A stretch of 64,000 bases of DNA from Delphinapterus leucas (Eukaryota > Chordata > Mammalia > Artiodactyla > Monodontidae). The position numbers and the translations under genes are program-made. Location of the stretch: NCBI RefSeq assembly GCF_002288925.2, contig NW_022098001.1, positions 13,643,260 through 13,707,259 on the forward strand, in the 5' to 3' direction. Positions 1 to 13,620 of this stretch are shown here, piece after piece (the stretch's first letter is position 1; every line of letters begins with the position of its first letter). Below the pieces are notes generated by a model. The model was not told where the DNA came from and did no database searches. It saw nothing but the letters and a program-made list of their open reading frames with translations.

Positions 1-429
1 TTTTCTTCAGCCAAAAGCATGTGCTTTTCCACAGAAGAACACCAAGGGGCCTTGATCATGAATCCATTTTTGTATTGCAGGACCATTCCTGAGGGAATAC
101 CTCAATTATACTAAAAACCTTCCCCAAATAACTCCAATGTCTTCAAGGTTTAGCCCCAATTATTTTTTTTTTCCAAGTAAAGCAGGTCCTCTAATTTACA
201 ACTCACAGCTTTCCAAAGAGTAGGAACTTTAACAAGGTGTCTACATTTACCTATCTTAAGTTCAAGGACTATATGGACTTACTTAAGCTTCCCTGTCTCA
301 TTTCATCACCCACAAATCAAGAGCTTGGATACAATAATGAGGTAAACCAAACCAGAGGTCCACAGGCATTGTCAGAGGATGCTGGCCAACAAGTTGGGCC
401 AAGTTTTCCAGGGTTCAACATGGCATTCC

Positions 430-1005
430 TTTCATCCAGCAGCCAACACATTTGCATTGAACACCTGGATTGGACACTGTACTAGGTGCTAGAAAGATTC
501 ATAAGTCAAAGTGTCTCCCCAGAAGGCTTTATGGTCTAGTGGGAGAGACAGACAGGTCCACATCTAGACAGGAAGGGAAAAGAAAGAGAACAGATATTTG
601 TTAAAAATCTGCTGGAGGCCAGGTACTGTGATACAGGCATCATCTTCTCTTCTTTATTTAATCCTACAGTCTCTTTTACAGACAAGAAAACTGAGGTTCA
701 AAGAGGGTATTTACTTAACCCAAAGTCACAAACCTGAGTGTAGCATAATACAATGGTCATCCAGAGCTTTTTCTCCTTGAAAATCCATTCTCTCGTCCCT
801 CTACCATACTCAAATGCAATTTTCAAAAAGTGAAAATAACAGTGGTGATAAATGCTATACTAGTAGTAGTTTGAACAAAGGGCTATGGGAGTGCAAAGGG
901 CACAGTAAAACTGTGACTAGGAGAGGAAGGGGGTCAGGGAATGCATCACCGAGGATGTGACATTTGAGCTGGGCCATGTTAAACAGCTGGAGTTAGTCCT
1001 GCTGG
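430..1005 (-). mobile_element. L2 LINE fragments (antisense)
   Basis: Ancient L2 3' sequence on the minus strand. On the plus strand it reads as 'gaacacctggattggacactg..aggtgctagaaag' near 457-500, then 'ggtctagtgggagagacagacagg' near 533-557. A second L2-like block lies at about 880-1000 ('tgacatttgagctgggccatg'). A MIR lies between the two blocks. The sequence is strongly diverged and has no coding potential. Boundaries are approximate. Confidence 0.5.
573..770 (-). mobile_element. MIR SINE (antisense)
   Basis: Mammalian-wide interspersed repeat. The plus strand shows the reversed MIR core: 'ggccaggtactgtgatacagg', 'tttacagacaagaaaactgaggttc' and 'cccaaagtcacaaacctgag'. It is diverged and sits between two L2 blocks. 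It was derived from a tRNA-type SINE and is inactive. Confidence 0.65.
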
Positions 1006-1899
1006 ATTACTAATGTGTTGATTTTTTGACTACACCTCTTGGGCACTTACCAGAGCCACAAAGTGAAGGAAGCAATAATTCTTCTCTGGTCACCAAAACT
1101 GCTGAAATGCAGTCACCTGCTATTTCTACACCCACTGGTTTCACACAGAGAGTTTTTCAAATAGGGTTACAGTTAGAGGATGTTAGCTTAGGGAGTAGCA
1201 GGTGTGTGGATGGAGAGGGATGTGGGCCATGTCTGTTGGGAAGGGGAGCGTCATGGTGCTTTTGAGCCCCTCTTGTTTGTATGCTGGGACTAGAGGTACC
1301 AAGAATAGATAAATGAAAGCTCCAAAGAGGATCTGCAAAGGCACATGGTACAATTTTCGTCTGAGAGTTGTTTTAAAAAGAAAGATCTCAAGCATGGATT
1401 TTTTTTTTTAAGAAGCAGAGTTTCTGTTTACTTATTGATGATAAATCAACAGGGTTGCATGGCAGCCAAATGGGTCTTTGAATGTGCTGCTTCATTTTTC
1501 CCATTAAGTCTAAGGAGTGTCCCAGAAATGGAAAAAATAAGGCATTAAACTTCAGTGAAGCAAAATTTGGAAAACTGTGTGTGATCCACTGAACAAAAGA
1601 CACTGGGTTGGACATTAATGGAAAGAAACTTAGAGTAAATTATGGAAAGTTTAGTGACTATGTACTCTGAAAATTAAGGAGAATAATGGAATGCCCACAT
1701 AAAGCACATAGAGTCACCAAGTGGGGAGGGAAAGGGAAAAAAATTGAAAAGGTTTTTAAAGCACTATGATGTTTCTCTACAGGAGAAGGTGCACAAAGGC
1801 AATAGCTGAATAACTGCAAGCCAAGTGGCTGAAGCAGAGAATGACTGAGCAGTTCCCAGATAATCTTCCCTCCCAGGTTAACTCCCCTCTTATAAATGA
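1006..1899. other. No recognised feature
   Basis: AT-rich sequence. All open frames are short (under 90 codons), lack recognisable motifs and overlap on both strands as chance frames do. I see no repeat family I can name. Confidence 0.5.
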
Positions 1900-2215
1900 T
1901 TCCTCCCACTGTGACCAGTGATCTCTCTAAACTTCAGATCTGATTATATCACTCCTCTGTTTAAATGCCTTCAATGACATAGTCCCAAGAAAAAGTCCAA
2001 ATTCCATGGTGTGCCATGCAAGAACTACCATAATGCAGGCATTCTTACTATCCAGCTTTGTCTCTCCCCTTTCCCAACTCACACTTTATTCTCTAATTGT
2101 GCTGAGCTATCTGAAGATACCCCCAAATCGACCTTTGAAATGTTGAAAATACTATTTCTCCTACCTGGAATGCTATGCTTCACCACTATCTTCTTTTTCA
2201 AATATTTGAAAATAA
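1900..2215 (+). mobile_element. L2 LINE fragment (sense)
   Basis: L2 3' region in the sense direction. It shows 'cagatctgattatatcactcctctg', then 'caatgacatagtcccaagaaaaagtcc' and 'cctacctggaatgctatgc', matching the general order of the L2 3' segment. Heavily mutated fossil with no coding capacity. Confidence 0.6.
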
Positions 2216-2289
2216 TGTTTGAAATAAATGTTTCAAATATTTTGGGTGTTGCAAACATTTTGTTTCATTTTGTATGAACAAACCTTTCA

Positions 2290-2425
2290 AGTCTCACAAG
2301 AACTTGGAGGTAGAAGACAATTCTTATTATCATCCCTATTTTATTGTGAGAAAACTGAGATTACGTCTTTTGCCCATTACTTAAATCCAGCCAATCTTGC
2401 TTCCCAGTTCACGATCTTAACATCT
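2290..2425 (-). mobile_element. MIR SINE fragment (antisense)
   Basis: The reversed MIR core is visible as 'tctcacaagaacttggaggtag', 'attatcatccctattttattg' and 'gaaaactgagattacg'. It is a degraded fragment. Confidence 0.5.
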
Positions 2426-2814
2426 TAATAGGCAAAGTATGTGCTGTAGTGGAGTTATGTATAAAGTGCTCTCTCAAATCAAAGACAAGAACTGAGCCCA
2501 GAACTGAAATTCAGGAAACCTTTCTTGGAGGAGCTGAGCCCTTTCTTGTGCTAACTTCAGGGTCAATACAGCGAATCACTGCCTTAGCTAGTTGAATGAG
2601 CAGACCCACTCACCTCAAATTAGGTGAGAAGAAAGAAACCAGGGTGGCGGTCAGATGATTCACACAGGTGTGACATACTCTTTGTTAAATATTAATATTT
2701 TTATACCATTTGGGAAATAACTATTGCCCCCAATATCCCCAAGTCCCACCCTTGTCATCCTGGCCATCCTAGCTGCAATGCCAGCTTTATAAGATTTAAG
2801 CTTCCAAACAGGTG
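2426..2814. other. No recognised feature
   Basis: Non-coding sequence between a MIR and an old L1. I see no motif, repeat family or open frame of note. Confidence 0.4.
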
Positions 2815-3023
2815 TGAATGAGCTTCTATTTTTGCTATTCTATTCCACTGACCTAATCCTCTACACCAAAAACGCACTGCTGTAATTAACTATAGGTTTG
2901 TAATAAATCTTGATATCAGCTAGGCTGAGTCCTCCTACTTTGTTTTTCTTCAGAGGTGTCTCAGCTATTCATGGCCCTTTGTTATTCTGTTTATGTATTT
3001 TTTATGTTTATCAATGTACTTTG

Positions 3024-3528
3024 TTTTAGGTATCTATTGCTATAGAACAAATTATTCCATTAGTGGCTGGAAATAACTCATACTTATCTCACAGTTTTTG
3101 TGGGTCAGGAACACTGGAGTGGCTTAGCTGGGTGGGGGCCTCTGGCTCAGGGTCTCTCATGCTCAAGTTGTGGGCAAGAGCTGGATAGTCACCTCAAAAC
3201 TTGACCTGGGGAGGAGTCACCTTCAATTTCCCTCATGTGGCTGTTGACAAGACTCAGAAGATCCATGTCCAAGTTCAGCCACTCCGGCCTCTCCACAGGG
3301 CTGCCTGGAGATGTAGAAGCTGGCTTCCTCCAGAGCAAGCAATCCAGAGAGAGTGAGAGCCAGCACCTGAGGCAGAAGCCACAGAAGTGACATCCCGTCG
3401 TGTCTTCCATATTCTATCCGTTAGAAAAGAGTCATTAAGTCCAATCCACCCCAAGGGGAGGGGATCGCACAAGATATGAGGAAGCGGGGATCATTGGCAG
3501 CCATCTTAGAGGCTGTCTACTACAATTT
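3024..3528 (+). mobile_element. LTR-like element nested in old L1
   Basis: About 500 bp begins with TG ('tgttttaggtatctattgct') and ends in '..ggctgtctactaca'. This is the TG...CA layout of a solo retroviral-type LTR. The body contains 'tctcacagtttttgtgggtcagg', 'ggaggggatcgcacaag' and 'gcggggatcattggcagccatctt', which I recognise as a common mammalian interspersed repeat. I cannot fix the family, but MaLR/ERVL type is most likely. It splits the surrounding L1, which resumes at about 3,640. The strand is nominal. No coding region is left. Confidence 0.55.
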
Positions 3529-5103
3529 ATTTATTTTAAATGTAAATTTTTAAAATAGAAAATATCTTCTCATAGTTAAAAATTTTACATGTACCAGAGG
3601 CCATATAGTAAGAAGTGTCCCTCACACTCCGTTTGTCAAGTTCTATGAAAAGTATTACTGAAATTTTGACTGTAATTGCAATGAATCTAGAGATTTGAGA
3701 ATTGGTATTTTTGTGATATTGAGTCTTTCTCTCTCCATGAAAAGATGAAGTGTCTTTTGTCTAGATCTTGTTAATATCTTTCAGTATACTGTCATATTTT
3801 TAATTTAGTTAGGTCTTATTAATATCGTTCAATAGATTATCATAATCTTCTCTTTAACGATTCTGCACATCTATTAGATTTATTTCTAGTACTTTATTTT
3901 TGTTGCCATTGTAAATAACACCTTTTAAATATATATATTTTCTGACTACTTGTTGCTGATTGTATATATGCATTGACTCAAATATTGACATATATCCAGC
4001 ACCTTTGCTAAACTCTCTTATTAATTCAAAAGAAATTGTCAGTGTATCTTCTATGTGGATAATTTTGTCAACTGCAGTGATGACAGTTTTGTCTCTTCCT
4101 TTCCAAATTGTATACCTTTTATTTATTTTACTGTGTTGGTTAGGGCTGACAGTGAACTACCGTTTTGTTTCTGATTTTAAAGGGAAGGTTTTGACATGTC
4201 ATGATTTAAATACATCTTATGTACTTCTTTTGTAGATATCACTTAGCAGATCAAAGATGTTCTTTTTTATTTCTAGTTTACTAAGATATTTTAAAATAGT
4301 TAATGGACTGGGAATTTTAATTATTCTTTTATTTTCCATATATTAAGGTGATTATATCATTTTCTTCTTTAATCTGTTAATATGGTGATTATTATTGAAT
4401 TAACTTCATAATTAGGAAACCATCTTAGTAATGATGTATATTTCATTGGATTTTATTTGCCTATTATTTCCTTTAGAATTTTTGTATCTATATTAGTGAA
4501 TGAGATTGTCTTGTTATTGACCTTTCTCATACCATCATTGTCTGGATTTGATAATGAGGTTTAATAGCCTCATAAATTAAGGTGGGAGTATTCTCTCTTT
4601 TCTTATTTCTTAGAAAATTTTGTAGAAATACCTGTTATTTAAATATTTGAGAGTATATGAAATAATTTGCTTGTAAAATCATCTGACCCTAGCATTCTCT
4701 TTGTGAGAAGATTTTAAACTTACACTGATTAAAATTATTTTATGGTAATGTGACTATTCAGGCTTTATCTTTTCTGTTGATTTTGATATATTTTTTCAAG
4801 TAATTTGCCCATTTCATCTAATCTTTTAATGGATTGGCATAAGTTGTATATAATATCCCATTATCTTTTTAAGTTCTGCATCTGAAATTACATCCTCCTT
4901 TTTTATTTATTTATAATATAGGTTTTTTGATGCCTATCTCATTTTTTAATCAATCTTACCGGACATTGAGCAATTTTGTCACTTCACAAAAACCCAACTT
5001 AGTTGATTCTCCTTGCTTTCTATTTCATTTATTTCTTTCATTTCTACTTTTATCCTAATTATTTCTTTTTCTCCACTTCTTACTTTATTGTTATTTTTAG
5101 TTT

Positions 5104-8100
5104 CTTTTTTACTGAAGTATAATTTACATACAATGTTATGTTAGTTTCAGGTGTACAACATAGTGATTTGACATTTATATACATTATGAGATGATCACCA
5201 TTGTAAGTCTAGTCACCATCTGTCACCATTTAAAGTTATTACAATATTATTGACTATATTCCCTATCCTGCATATCAAATCCCCGACACTTATTTACTTT
5301 ATAACTGGAAGTTTGTGCCTCTTAATGTCCTTCACCTATTTTGCCCATCTTCCCTCCATCTCCATCTCGGTTTTTTCTATCTATGAATCTGTTTCTGTTT
5401 TGTTTTACTTATTAATTTGTTTTGTTTTTTTAGATACCACATATAAGTGATATATGGTATTTGCCTTTCTCTGTCTGACTCATTTCAATTAGCATAATAC
5501 CCTTTAGGTCTATTCATGTTTTCACAAATGTTTATAATGGCTGACTAATATTTCATTATATTATATACATGTACCATATCTTCTTTATCCATTCACCTAT
5601 TGATGGACACTTAGGTTGTTTTCATATCTTTGCTATTGTAAATAATGGTGCAATAAACAGTATTGCATGTTAGCATTTTCATTTTCTTCAAATAAATTAG
5701 CATTTTCCAATTAGCATTTTCATTTTCTTTTTCAAATTAACATTTTCATTCTCTTCAAATAAATACCCACAAGTGGAATTGCTGGATCATATGATAGTTC
5801 TATTTTTAATTTTTTGAGGAAACTCCACACTGTTTTCTGTAGTGGCTGCACCAATTTACATTCTCACCAACAGGAAACGAGGGTTCATTTTTCTCCACAT
5901 CCTCACCAACACTTGTTTTTTGTTTTTGTCTTTTTGATAGCAGCCATTCTCACAGCTGTGAGGTGATATCTCATTGTGATTTTGATATGCATTTCCCTGA
6001 TGATTAATAATGTTGAGAACCTTTTCATGTACCTGTTGGCCAGCTGTATGTCTTCTTTGGAAAAATGTCTGTTCAGGTCTTTGACAATTTTTTAAATTGG
6101 ATTGTTTGGGGTTTTTGATATTAAGTTGTATAAGTTCTTTATATATTCCAGATATTAACCTCTTATCAGACATGTGATTTGCAAATATTTTCTCCCATTC
6201 ATGAGGTTACCTCTTTGTTTTGCTGCTGGTTTCCTTCACTTAAAAAAAAAAAATTCAGTTTGATGTAGTCCCATTGCTTATTTTTGCTTTTGTTGCCCTT
6301 GCCTAAGGAGATAGATCCCCAAAAATATGCTAAGACCAAAGTCAAAGAGCTGACTGCCTATGTTTTCTTCTAGAAGTTTAGTAGTTTCAGGTTTTCCATT
6401 CAAGCCTTTATTCCATTTTGAGTTAATTTTTGTATATGGTGTAAAATAGTGGTCCAGATTCATTCTTTTGCATGTAGCTATCCTATTTTCTCAACATCAT
6501 TTATTGAAGAGACTATATTTTTCCCATTGTATAGTCTTACCACCTTTGCTGTAGATTAATTTGCCATATGTGAATGGATTTGTTTCTGTCATATTGATCT
6601 ATGTGTCTGCTTTTATGCCAGTGCCATACTGCTTCGATTACTATAGTTTTGCAATATAGTTCAAAGTCAGGGAGTGTGATACCTCCAATTTTGTACTTTT
6701 TCTCAAGATTGCCTTAGAAATTCAGAGTCTTTTGTGGTTCCATACAAATTTTAGGTCTATTTGTGTTTTTTCACAAATGCAAAAAAAAATGCAGTTGGTA
6801 TCTTGATAGGGATTGCATTGAATCTTTATATTGCTTTTGGTAGTATGGGCATTTTAACAATATTAATTCTTCCAATCTATGAGAACAGTATAAATTTCCA
6901 TCTATTTTTGTCATCTTTAATTTTTTTCATCAATGCCATAGCTTTCAGAGTACAGGTCTTTCACCTCCTTGGTTAAATTTGCTCTGAGGTATTTAAATTT
7001 GTGCAATTGTAAGTGGAATTGCTTTATTAATTTCTATTTTTGATAGTTTATTGTTAGTGTATACAACTGTAACAGATTTCTGTATGTTAATTTGTATCCT
7101 GCAACTTTGCTGAACTCATTTATTAGTTCCAATAGTTTTTGGTGGACTCTTTAGGGTTTCCTGTTTATAGTATCGTGTCATCTGCAAATATTGACAGTTT
7201 TACTTCTTTCTTTCCAATTTGGGTGTCGTTTCTTTTTCTTGTCTGACTTCTGTGGCTAGGACTTTTATAATAAAAGTGGTGAGAGTGGGCATCCTTGTCT
7301 TGTTTCTGACCTTACAGGAAATGCTTTTAGCTTTTTGTCATTGAGTATGATGTTACTCATTGATCATTGAGTGTGGCCTTTATTTTGTTGCAGTATGTTC
7401 CTGCTATACCCACTATTTTTAAGAGTTTTTATCATGAATTGTGTTGAATTTTGACAAATGCTTTTTCTGCATCTATTGAGATGATCAATGATATTTATCC
7501 TTTGTTTTGTTAATATTGTGTATTATGTTGATTCATCTGTGGTTGTTGAACCATCCTTGCATTCCTGGAATAAATCCCACTTGATCATGATGTATGATCC
7601 TTTTAATGTACTGTTAAATTCTGTTTGCTAATATTTTGTTGAGGATTTTTGTACCTATGGCCTGTAATTTTCTCTGTGTGTGGTGTCCATCTGGTTTTGC
7701 TATCAGGGTAATTCTGGCCTCATGGAATGATTTTGGAACTGTTTCCTCCTCTTTGATTATTTTTAGAATAGTTTGATAAGGATAGGTATTAACTCTTCTT
7801 TAAATGTTTGGTAGAATTCACCTGTGAAGCCATCTGCTCCTGGACTTTTGTTTATTGGGATTTTTTGAGTTACTGACTCAGTTTCATTACTAGTAATTGG
7901 TCTATTTAGATTTTCTGTTTCTTCCTGATCTAGTATTGGTAGGTTGTATGTTTCTAGGAATTTATTTCTTCTAGGTTTTCCAATTTGTTGGTGTATAACT
8001 GCTCATAGTAGTCTCTTATGATACTTTGTTTTTCTATGGTATCAACTGTAACTTTTTGTCTTTCATTTCTGATTTTATTTGGGCTCTGACTCTTTCTTCT

Positions 8101-8939
8101 TGATAAGTCTGGCCAGAGGTTTGTAAATTTTGTTTATCCTCTCAAAGAAAAAGCTTTTAGTTCTATTGATCTTTTCTAGTTTTTTTAGTTTCTATATTTT
8201 ATTTCCACTCTGACCTTTTTTATTTCCTTCCTTCTGCTAACTTTGGGCTTTGTTTATTCTTTTTTTCTTCTAGTCCCCTTAGGGTAAGGTTAGATTGTTT
8301 GAGATTTTTCATGCTTCTTGAGGTCAGCCTTTATTGCTATAAACTTCCCTCTTAGAACTGCTTTTGCTGCATCCCATAGATTTTGGAAGGGTACATTTTC
8401 TCTTCTTGTTTGTTTCAAAGTTATTTTAATTTCCTCTTGATTTCTTCATTGACCATTGTCTAGTAGCATATTGTTTAGACACCACATATTTTTATTTTAT
8501 CCAGTTTTCTTTTTGTAGTTGATTTCTAGTTTCTACCATTTTAATTGGAAAAGATTCTTGATGTGATTTCAATCTTCTTCAATTTACTGAGACTTGTTTT
8601 GTGGCCTAACTTGTGATCTCTTCTGGAGAATGTTCCCTGTGGACTTGAAAAAAATGTGTATTCTGCTGGTTGGGGTTGGAATGTTCTGCATGTATCTATT
8701 AAGTCTATCTAGTCTAATGTGGCACTTAAGGTCAGTGTTTTCTTAGTGATTTTCTGTCTGGATCCATTACCATAAGTGGGGTATTAAAGTCTCCACTATT
8801 ACTGTCAATTTATATTTTTTATTTCTGTTAATATTTGCTCTATATATTTAGGTGCTCCTATGTTGGGTGCATAAATGTTTACAACTGTTATATTCTCTTG
8901 TTGGAGTGTCATAATTATGTAATGCCCTTTGTCTCTCTG
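5104..8939 (-). mobile_element. L1, 5'-truncated, nested in older L1
   Basis: L1 of a middle-aged cetartiodactyl type in reverse. The 3' UTR is at 5,104-5,700 (plus strand 'ttttactgaagtataatttacatac'). ORF2 remains extend up to 8,939, where the copy is truncated. The flanks carry a 16-base TSD, 'ttgttatttttagttt' (5,088-5,103) and 'ttgttatttttaattt' (8,940-8,955), with 15 of 16 bases identical. This shows insertion into the older L1. On the minus strand a reverse transcriptase F-A-D-D motif is still readable at about 7,177-7,188. The ORF2 C-terminal part is open for about 105 codons (5,856-6,173). Elsewhere there are many stops, so the element is dead. Confidence 0.85.
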
Positions 8940-11779
8940 TTGTTATTTTTAATTTAATTTTTGAGTTGTAGTGTTAGCTTATTAATCTTCAATCATTCTT
9001 TTCTAATACAAATATGTAAGTACTGCTTTATCTGCATTCCAAAAATTTAATATGTAATATTTTCATTTTCAATCAATTATAAGTATTTCCCAAATTTCAT
9101 TATGATTTTTATTTGTCCCATGAGTTATTTAGTTTTTAAATTTTCAAATGTATGGTGTGGTTTAGTAATCTTTCTGTAAAGTATTTCTAACTTAATTGCA
9201 TTGTTATCACAGAACATAGTCTGCATGATAAGAATTCTCTAAAATTTTATGAGTCTAAATTCTGGTTAGTTTTCATAAATGTTCAATGAATGCTTGAAAA
9301 GAATGGTTTTCTCTAATTGTTTGGTGTGGGAGTCAATATATCAAGTTTGTTGACAGTGGTGGGCAAATGTCCTTTATTCTAAGTTATGGATTGTTCTGCT
9401 TGATTTATCAATTGCTGAGAATTGTTTTAATATTGGTTATAATAATGGTGGATTTTTCTCTTTTTCTTATAGTTTTTAGTATTTACCTTATAAGTTTTGA
9501 AGGTATATAATTATGTGCATGCATGTTTTGAACTGTTATTCCAAGGGAATTCAACCTTTTACCATTATATAGTGGATATTTTTATTTCTAGTAGTGATTC
9601 TTGTCTTAAAGTCTTGTTTTGTCTGAAGTTCCCATAACCACACCAATTTACTTTTCATTATTATTTTCTGGTATATCTTCTTCCAGCATTTTACTTTCAA
9701 TTTTTATATCCTTATATTTTGTGTAAGTCTCTAATAAACAACATAGAGTTAGATCTTTTTTTAATCTTTTTTAATCCAGTCAGACAAACTTAACCTTCTA
9801 ATTGAAAAGTTTAGTTCATTGATATTTACTGAGATTGTTGATGTATTGAATTTCTCTTTATCACTTTATTTTTGCCCTTTTATTTGCCCTGCTTTTTTTG
9901 TTTATATTTTTCATTGCCATCTTTTGGATTGCTTAAGGTTTTTGTTATTTTTCTTTTTTTTAACCTTTATTCATTTGGAAGTTTACACTGTATTTCTATT
10001 ATTTCAGTAGCTGTTTAGAAATTTTAACATGTAAACATATCAAAGTCTAAAATGCTTTAATATTAGTTGCTCCAACTTACATGCTATTATCAGGAAATAT
10101 TTTACTTGTATTCAAAATTGTTTTCATATTCCACAATTTAAACATTATTATTGTCATTGTTGTTTTAAATATTGTTTTATACAATAAATATTTATCTAGA
10201 TTTACCCACATGTTCACTCCTTTCTTCACTATCCTTTCTTTCTTCCTTCTCAGACCTTCCCTCTGGGATCATTTTCATTCTTCTTGAAGTGTATTCTTCA
10301 GTAGTTACTCTACCGTTGGTAATAAACACCATATTTGACGGTAAAGTTTTTTGTTTTCCTGAGAATGTCTTCATTATACTCACATTCTTAAGAGACAGTT
10401 TTGCTGTGCGTTTACATTTATTTTCTCTCAGACTTTGAGAACAGTATAACGCTATATGCTATTTTTCATTTTTTTCTCTGTTATTTGTTTCTAATCTGCT
10501 TTTTCTCTCTGACTACTCATTAAATTTCTTTTCCTTTGTTATTTTGCAGCTTCACTGCAATTTAACTAGATATATAGATATAGATATAGATACAATGTTT
10601 GCATCTTTCCTGCTTGGAACTTAGTGTTTCCTAAATCATAGGATGTGTGTCTTTTATCTGTTTTGGAAATTTTTCACTGTTATCTCTTAGAATATTATCC
10701 ATTTTTCATTTTCATGGCCACTCTTTCTGTAACTCTGATTACATGTATGTTGGACATTTGCTTTCATGTTATGATCCATGATTTTTGATGTCTCCTTCAT
10801 GGTTACCATATCTTTGACATTGGTATGCATCTGGTCATTTCTGTAGGGCCATCCTATAATTCAGTCCTCCTCTTGAGTTGTATGGAATCTGCTTTTAAAA
10901 CTAACCAAGTTTATTTCAATTATGCTTTTCAAGTCTATAATTTCTTCTTCAAACGTGCCTTATCATCACTGCGAGTCTCTAGACTCATACTTTCAGTACT
11001 GTTTTATTTTCCTTTAAACTTATAAAATATGCTCTTTCTCTATTCTATATTTGAATATCATAAGTCTTTGTATGTTTGATATTTGTTTCAACTATTGGGT
11101 ATTTCTGCTGATTCTCAGCCATGTTTCTTGTTCCCACATCTGTTTTGTAATGTTTAACTGTTGAGTTGTTTATCTGATATACTTGTATCTGAATGAATTC
11201 TTAGAGGCATGAAGTTGAGAGTTCTTTCACCCACATAAGATTTATACCTGCTTCTGGAATCCACCTTTAGACCTATTATTTTCTAATAACTTTGTTTTAA
11301 GATAAAATAAGCAAATTTCCCAGGTAAATTAGGACTTACCTCTAGCTCACTGTTCACTGAAGATGTGGCCCTTTTTGTTAGGTATGGTCTTGGCTTCATA
11401 TGCAGGTCTTTTATGTGACTCCTTACATTATATGGACACCAATATTTGTTCCCTGCTACCTATGAGGCCATTAAAACGTAATCTCTGGATCACCAGAAAT
11501 CCACAGGTGCCCAGAAAGCAGTCATGGCCTTTTCTCCCAGGATTTATGCTTTTGTTTCATGTTTGAGTGCTGGGGATTTCCTTACTCTGTTGCCAGCTCA
11601 ACCATGTAATGAATAGTTTTTTTCTAAACACTTTATATAGTATCTGGGATTATTCTGTAGTGTAAGGCTTTGCAGAATATCAAGTTTGTAAAACTGCCAG
11701 AAATGGAAATCTAATTTATTATTTTTAAACTTTGCCTAAATTAGAACAGTTCCTTTTTTAGATGACTAAGCTATTTTCT

Positions 11780-12370
11780 ATTAAAAATTCCTTATAATCA
11801 AAATATGTTTCTGTAAAACAGAAAATTACAAAAACTTCATAGAAAGAGAATATTGCTGAAAATTTTACCACTTCCCCAAAATATTCATGTATTAGGTTAA
11901 ACCATTCAAAATAGTCCTTCTATAGGTCAAAATTAACTTTACATCGTTCAAATAAATATTTCCTTCCAGGGTTTTTTTCAATAATTGTGTTATATAGATA
12001 AAGTAATAAGTTATATATAGTCTTATATATTTTTCCCTTTGTAGAAACATTTCCCTATTAAACTTCTCACAATAGCTTGCTTATACAATACTTATATACA
12101 TGATATTTAGCATAATTGTTTTAATCATTTCCCTATTTTCAGACATTTAAATTGTTTTCACATTTTTATATAGCTAATACTATCGTGAACATCTTTATGC
12201 ATAAAGCAATTTTCTGAATTTTGTATTTTCTCTTAGAATGGAGAAATGGAAATGAAATTGCTGATTTAGAAGCTTAAAGTTTTTAAGAATCTTATTACCT
12301 ATCAGCAAATTACACTCCCACTTGCAGATGTAAAATATCAGAATAGAATATTTGGAGTCTCTCTCAGTTT
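11780..12370 (-). mobile_element. Old L1 3' end (antisense)
   Basis: Plus strand text such as 'catttccctattttcagacatttaaattg', 'tagctaatactatcgtgaacatctttatgcataaag' (in parts) and 'caaattacactcccactt' is the reverse of an old L1M 3' region. No coding capacity. Boundaries are soft. It may belong to the same insertion as the old L1 to its left or be a separate one. Confidence 0.5.
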
Positions 12371-12792
12371 CCTAATTTGGTATTTCAACATCTCATTAGA
12401 AAAGTCATGTGATGCTTTAGCTCTAACCTACATCTCACCTATTGAGATGTGTTCTCATTTTCATATTATCTGTTCTTGGTTTAAATATCTCCCAGATACT
12501 CACCACATTTTGTGTAATTACTGAAAGAATCTCATCCAACTTCTGTTAGGAATTTTTTCAAAAGTACTATAAAAGTCAAATTACTTAAATCTACCTAAAT
12601 TAACTCTTCAAAGAGATATGCCAATTCTCACCACAGGCCTAAAATTTAGTTCCAAGCAAGTGTCGAGATTTCATTTCATTTCCATTTGTGGAAACACCAT
12701 TTTGTTCCTCTCTCCAAAATTCTTCTCTATGTAACACAAAAGGCAATAACTCATACATTTTTTTCTCACTAGACTGTTTCAATAACAATAAT
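12371..12792. other. No recognised feature
   Basis: AT-rich sequence without an identifiable gene or repeat. Confidence 0.4.
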
Positions 12793-12995
12793 AAGAGCAA
12801 CTTTTTATTGGGTGCCTAATCTATGCCAGGAATCATGTTAGGCACTTTACATGATCTCTAATTCCCATAATAAACTTGCAAAGTATCACCATGCCCTCTT
12901 GATATCTGAGAAAAACTGAGTCTCAGAGAGGTTAAAGAGCCATGGAAAATAAAGGGTGGGATCAGAGTTGAAGTGGATTTGGCCAAAGTCAAGCC
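12793..12995 (-). mobile_element. MIR SINE (antisense)
   Basis: Well-preserved reversed MIR: 'tttttattgggtgcctaatc', 'tgccaggaatcatgttaggc', 'actttacatgatctctaatt' and 'actgagtctcagagaggtta'. This follows the family order on the minus strand. Confidence 0.85.
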
Positions 12996-13605
12996 TTCCT
13001 CTACAGAAATATAAACAAGCACACACTGGTCAAAGTTATGGCTCAATAAAGCAGGAGAGGGGGACTCTTTTGTGCAGCACACCAGATGTCTTGGGGCAAC
13101 AAAAGGAGCCATGGACATAATGGTTCACCCTTTATGTCATAGATAGAATTTAAAGGCCACTATAAAGAAACCTAGCTAACCAACCTTGTGAAACAGTTGC
13201 TGAGAAACAAACAAAAAAGTTGAGAAAATGAATGCATAGTCTGAAGATGGTTTTCCCTATGGCTTAGTTTAATCAGCTAATAACACCCAAGAACAGCACG
13301 GCTAAGCTAGTTTTTTTATTCAATGCCATATTCAAGTGATGTTGTTTCACAGCTTTAATAGCCCTGTCAACATTCATCAGGGAATCAGTGCAGCCCTCCA
13401 GAATCCTGCCATAAAAACACAGTGGATTTTTTAAATTAGAGTTGTGCAACCTTCAGCACACCCCAACTCTATGTTGAATTATGTGTCTCACTCTCACCTT
13501 AAGCTCACCAAGGTTCAGCGGAATCCAAGGGAAGCAGAGAGGGGTCAACATGGGCCCAGATGAACAATGTATTTTCATAGGTTTCACAGTAAACTTTTAA
13601 CTCTT
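12996..13605. other. No recognised feature
   Basis: Non-coding sequence up to the left target-site copy of the next L1. An 86-codon minus-strand frame here (12,858-13,118) overlaps the MIR and has no recognisable domain. Confidence 0.4.
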
Positions 13606-13620
13606 GATGCCATGGCTTTT

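Larger units (their letters stand above)
2815..11560 (-). mobile_element. Old L1 (L1M type), antisense composite
   Basis: Ancient mammalian L1 lying in reverse, visible as three pieces: about 2,815-3,023, about 3,640-5,103 and 8,940 to about 11,560. Reading the minus strand, ORF2 3' parts are on the left and ORF1 / 5' parts on the right. Examples are the antisense of 'ctataggtttgtaataaatcttgatatc' at 2,890, the antisense of the ORF2 middle around 9,190-9,400, and ORF1-like reverse sequence from about 10,560. The breaks are an LTR-like element (3,024-3,528) and a younger L1 (5,104-8,939). The ORFs are destroyed by many stops. The right boundary is uncertain (11.1-11.6 kb). Roughly 110 bases at 3,530-3,640 are not assigned. 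Confidence 0.75.
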
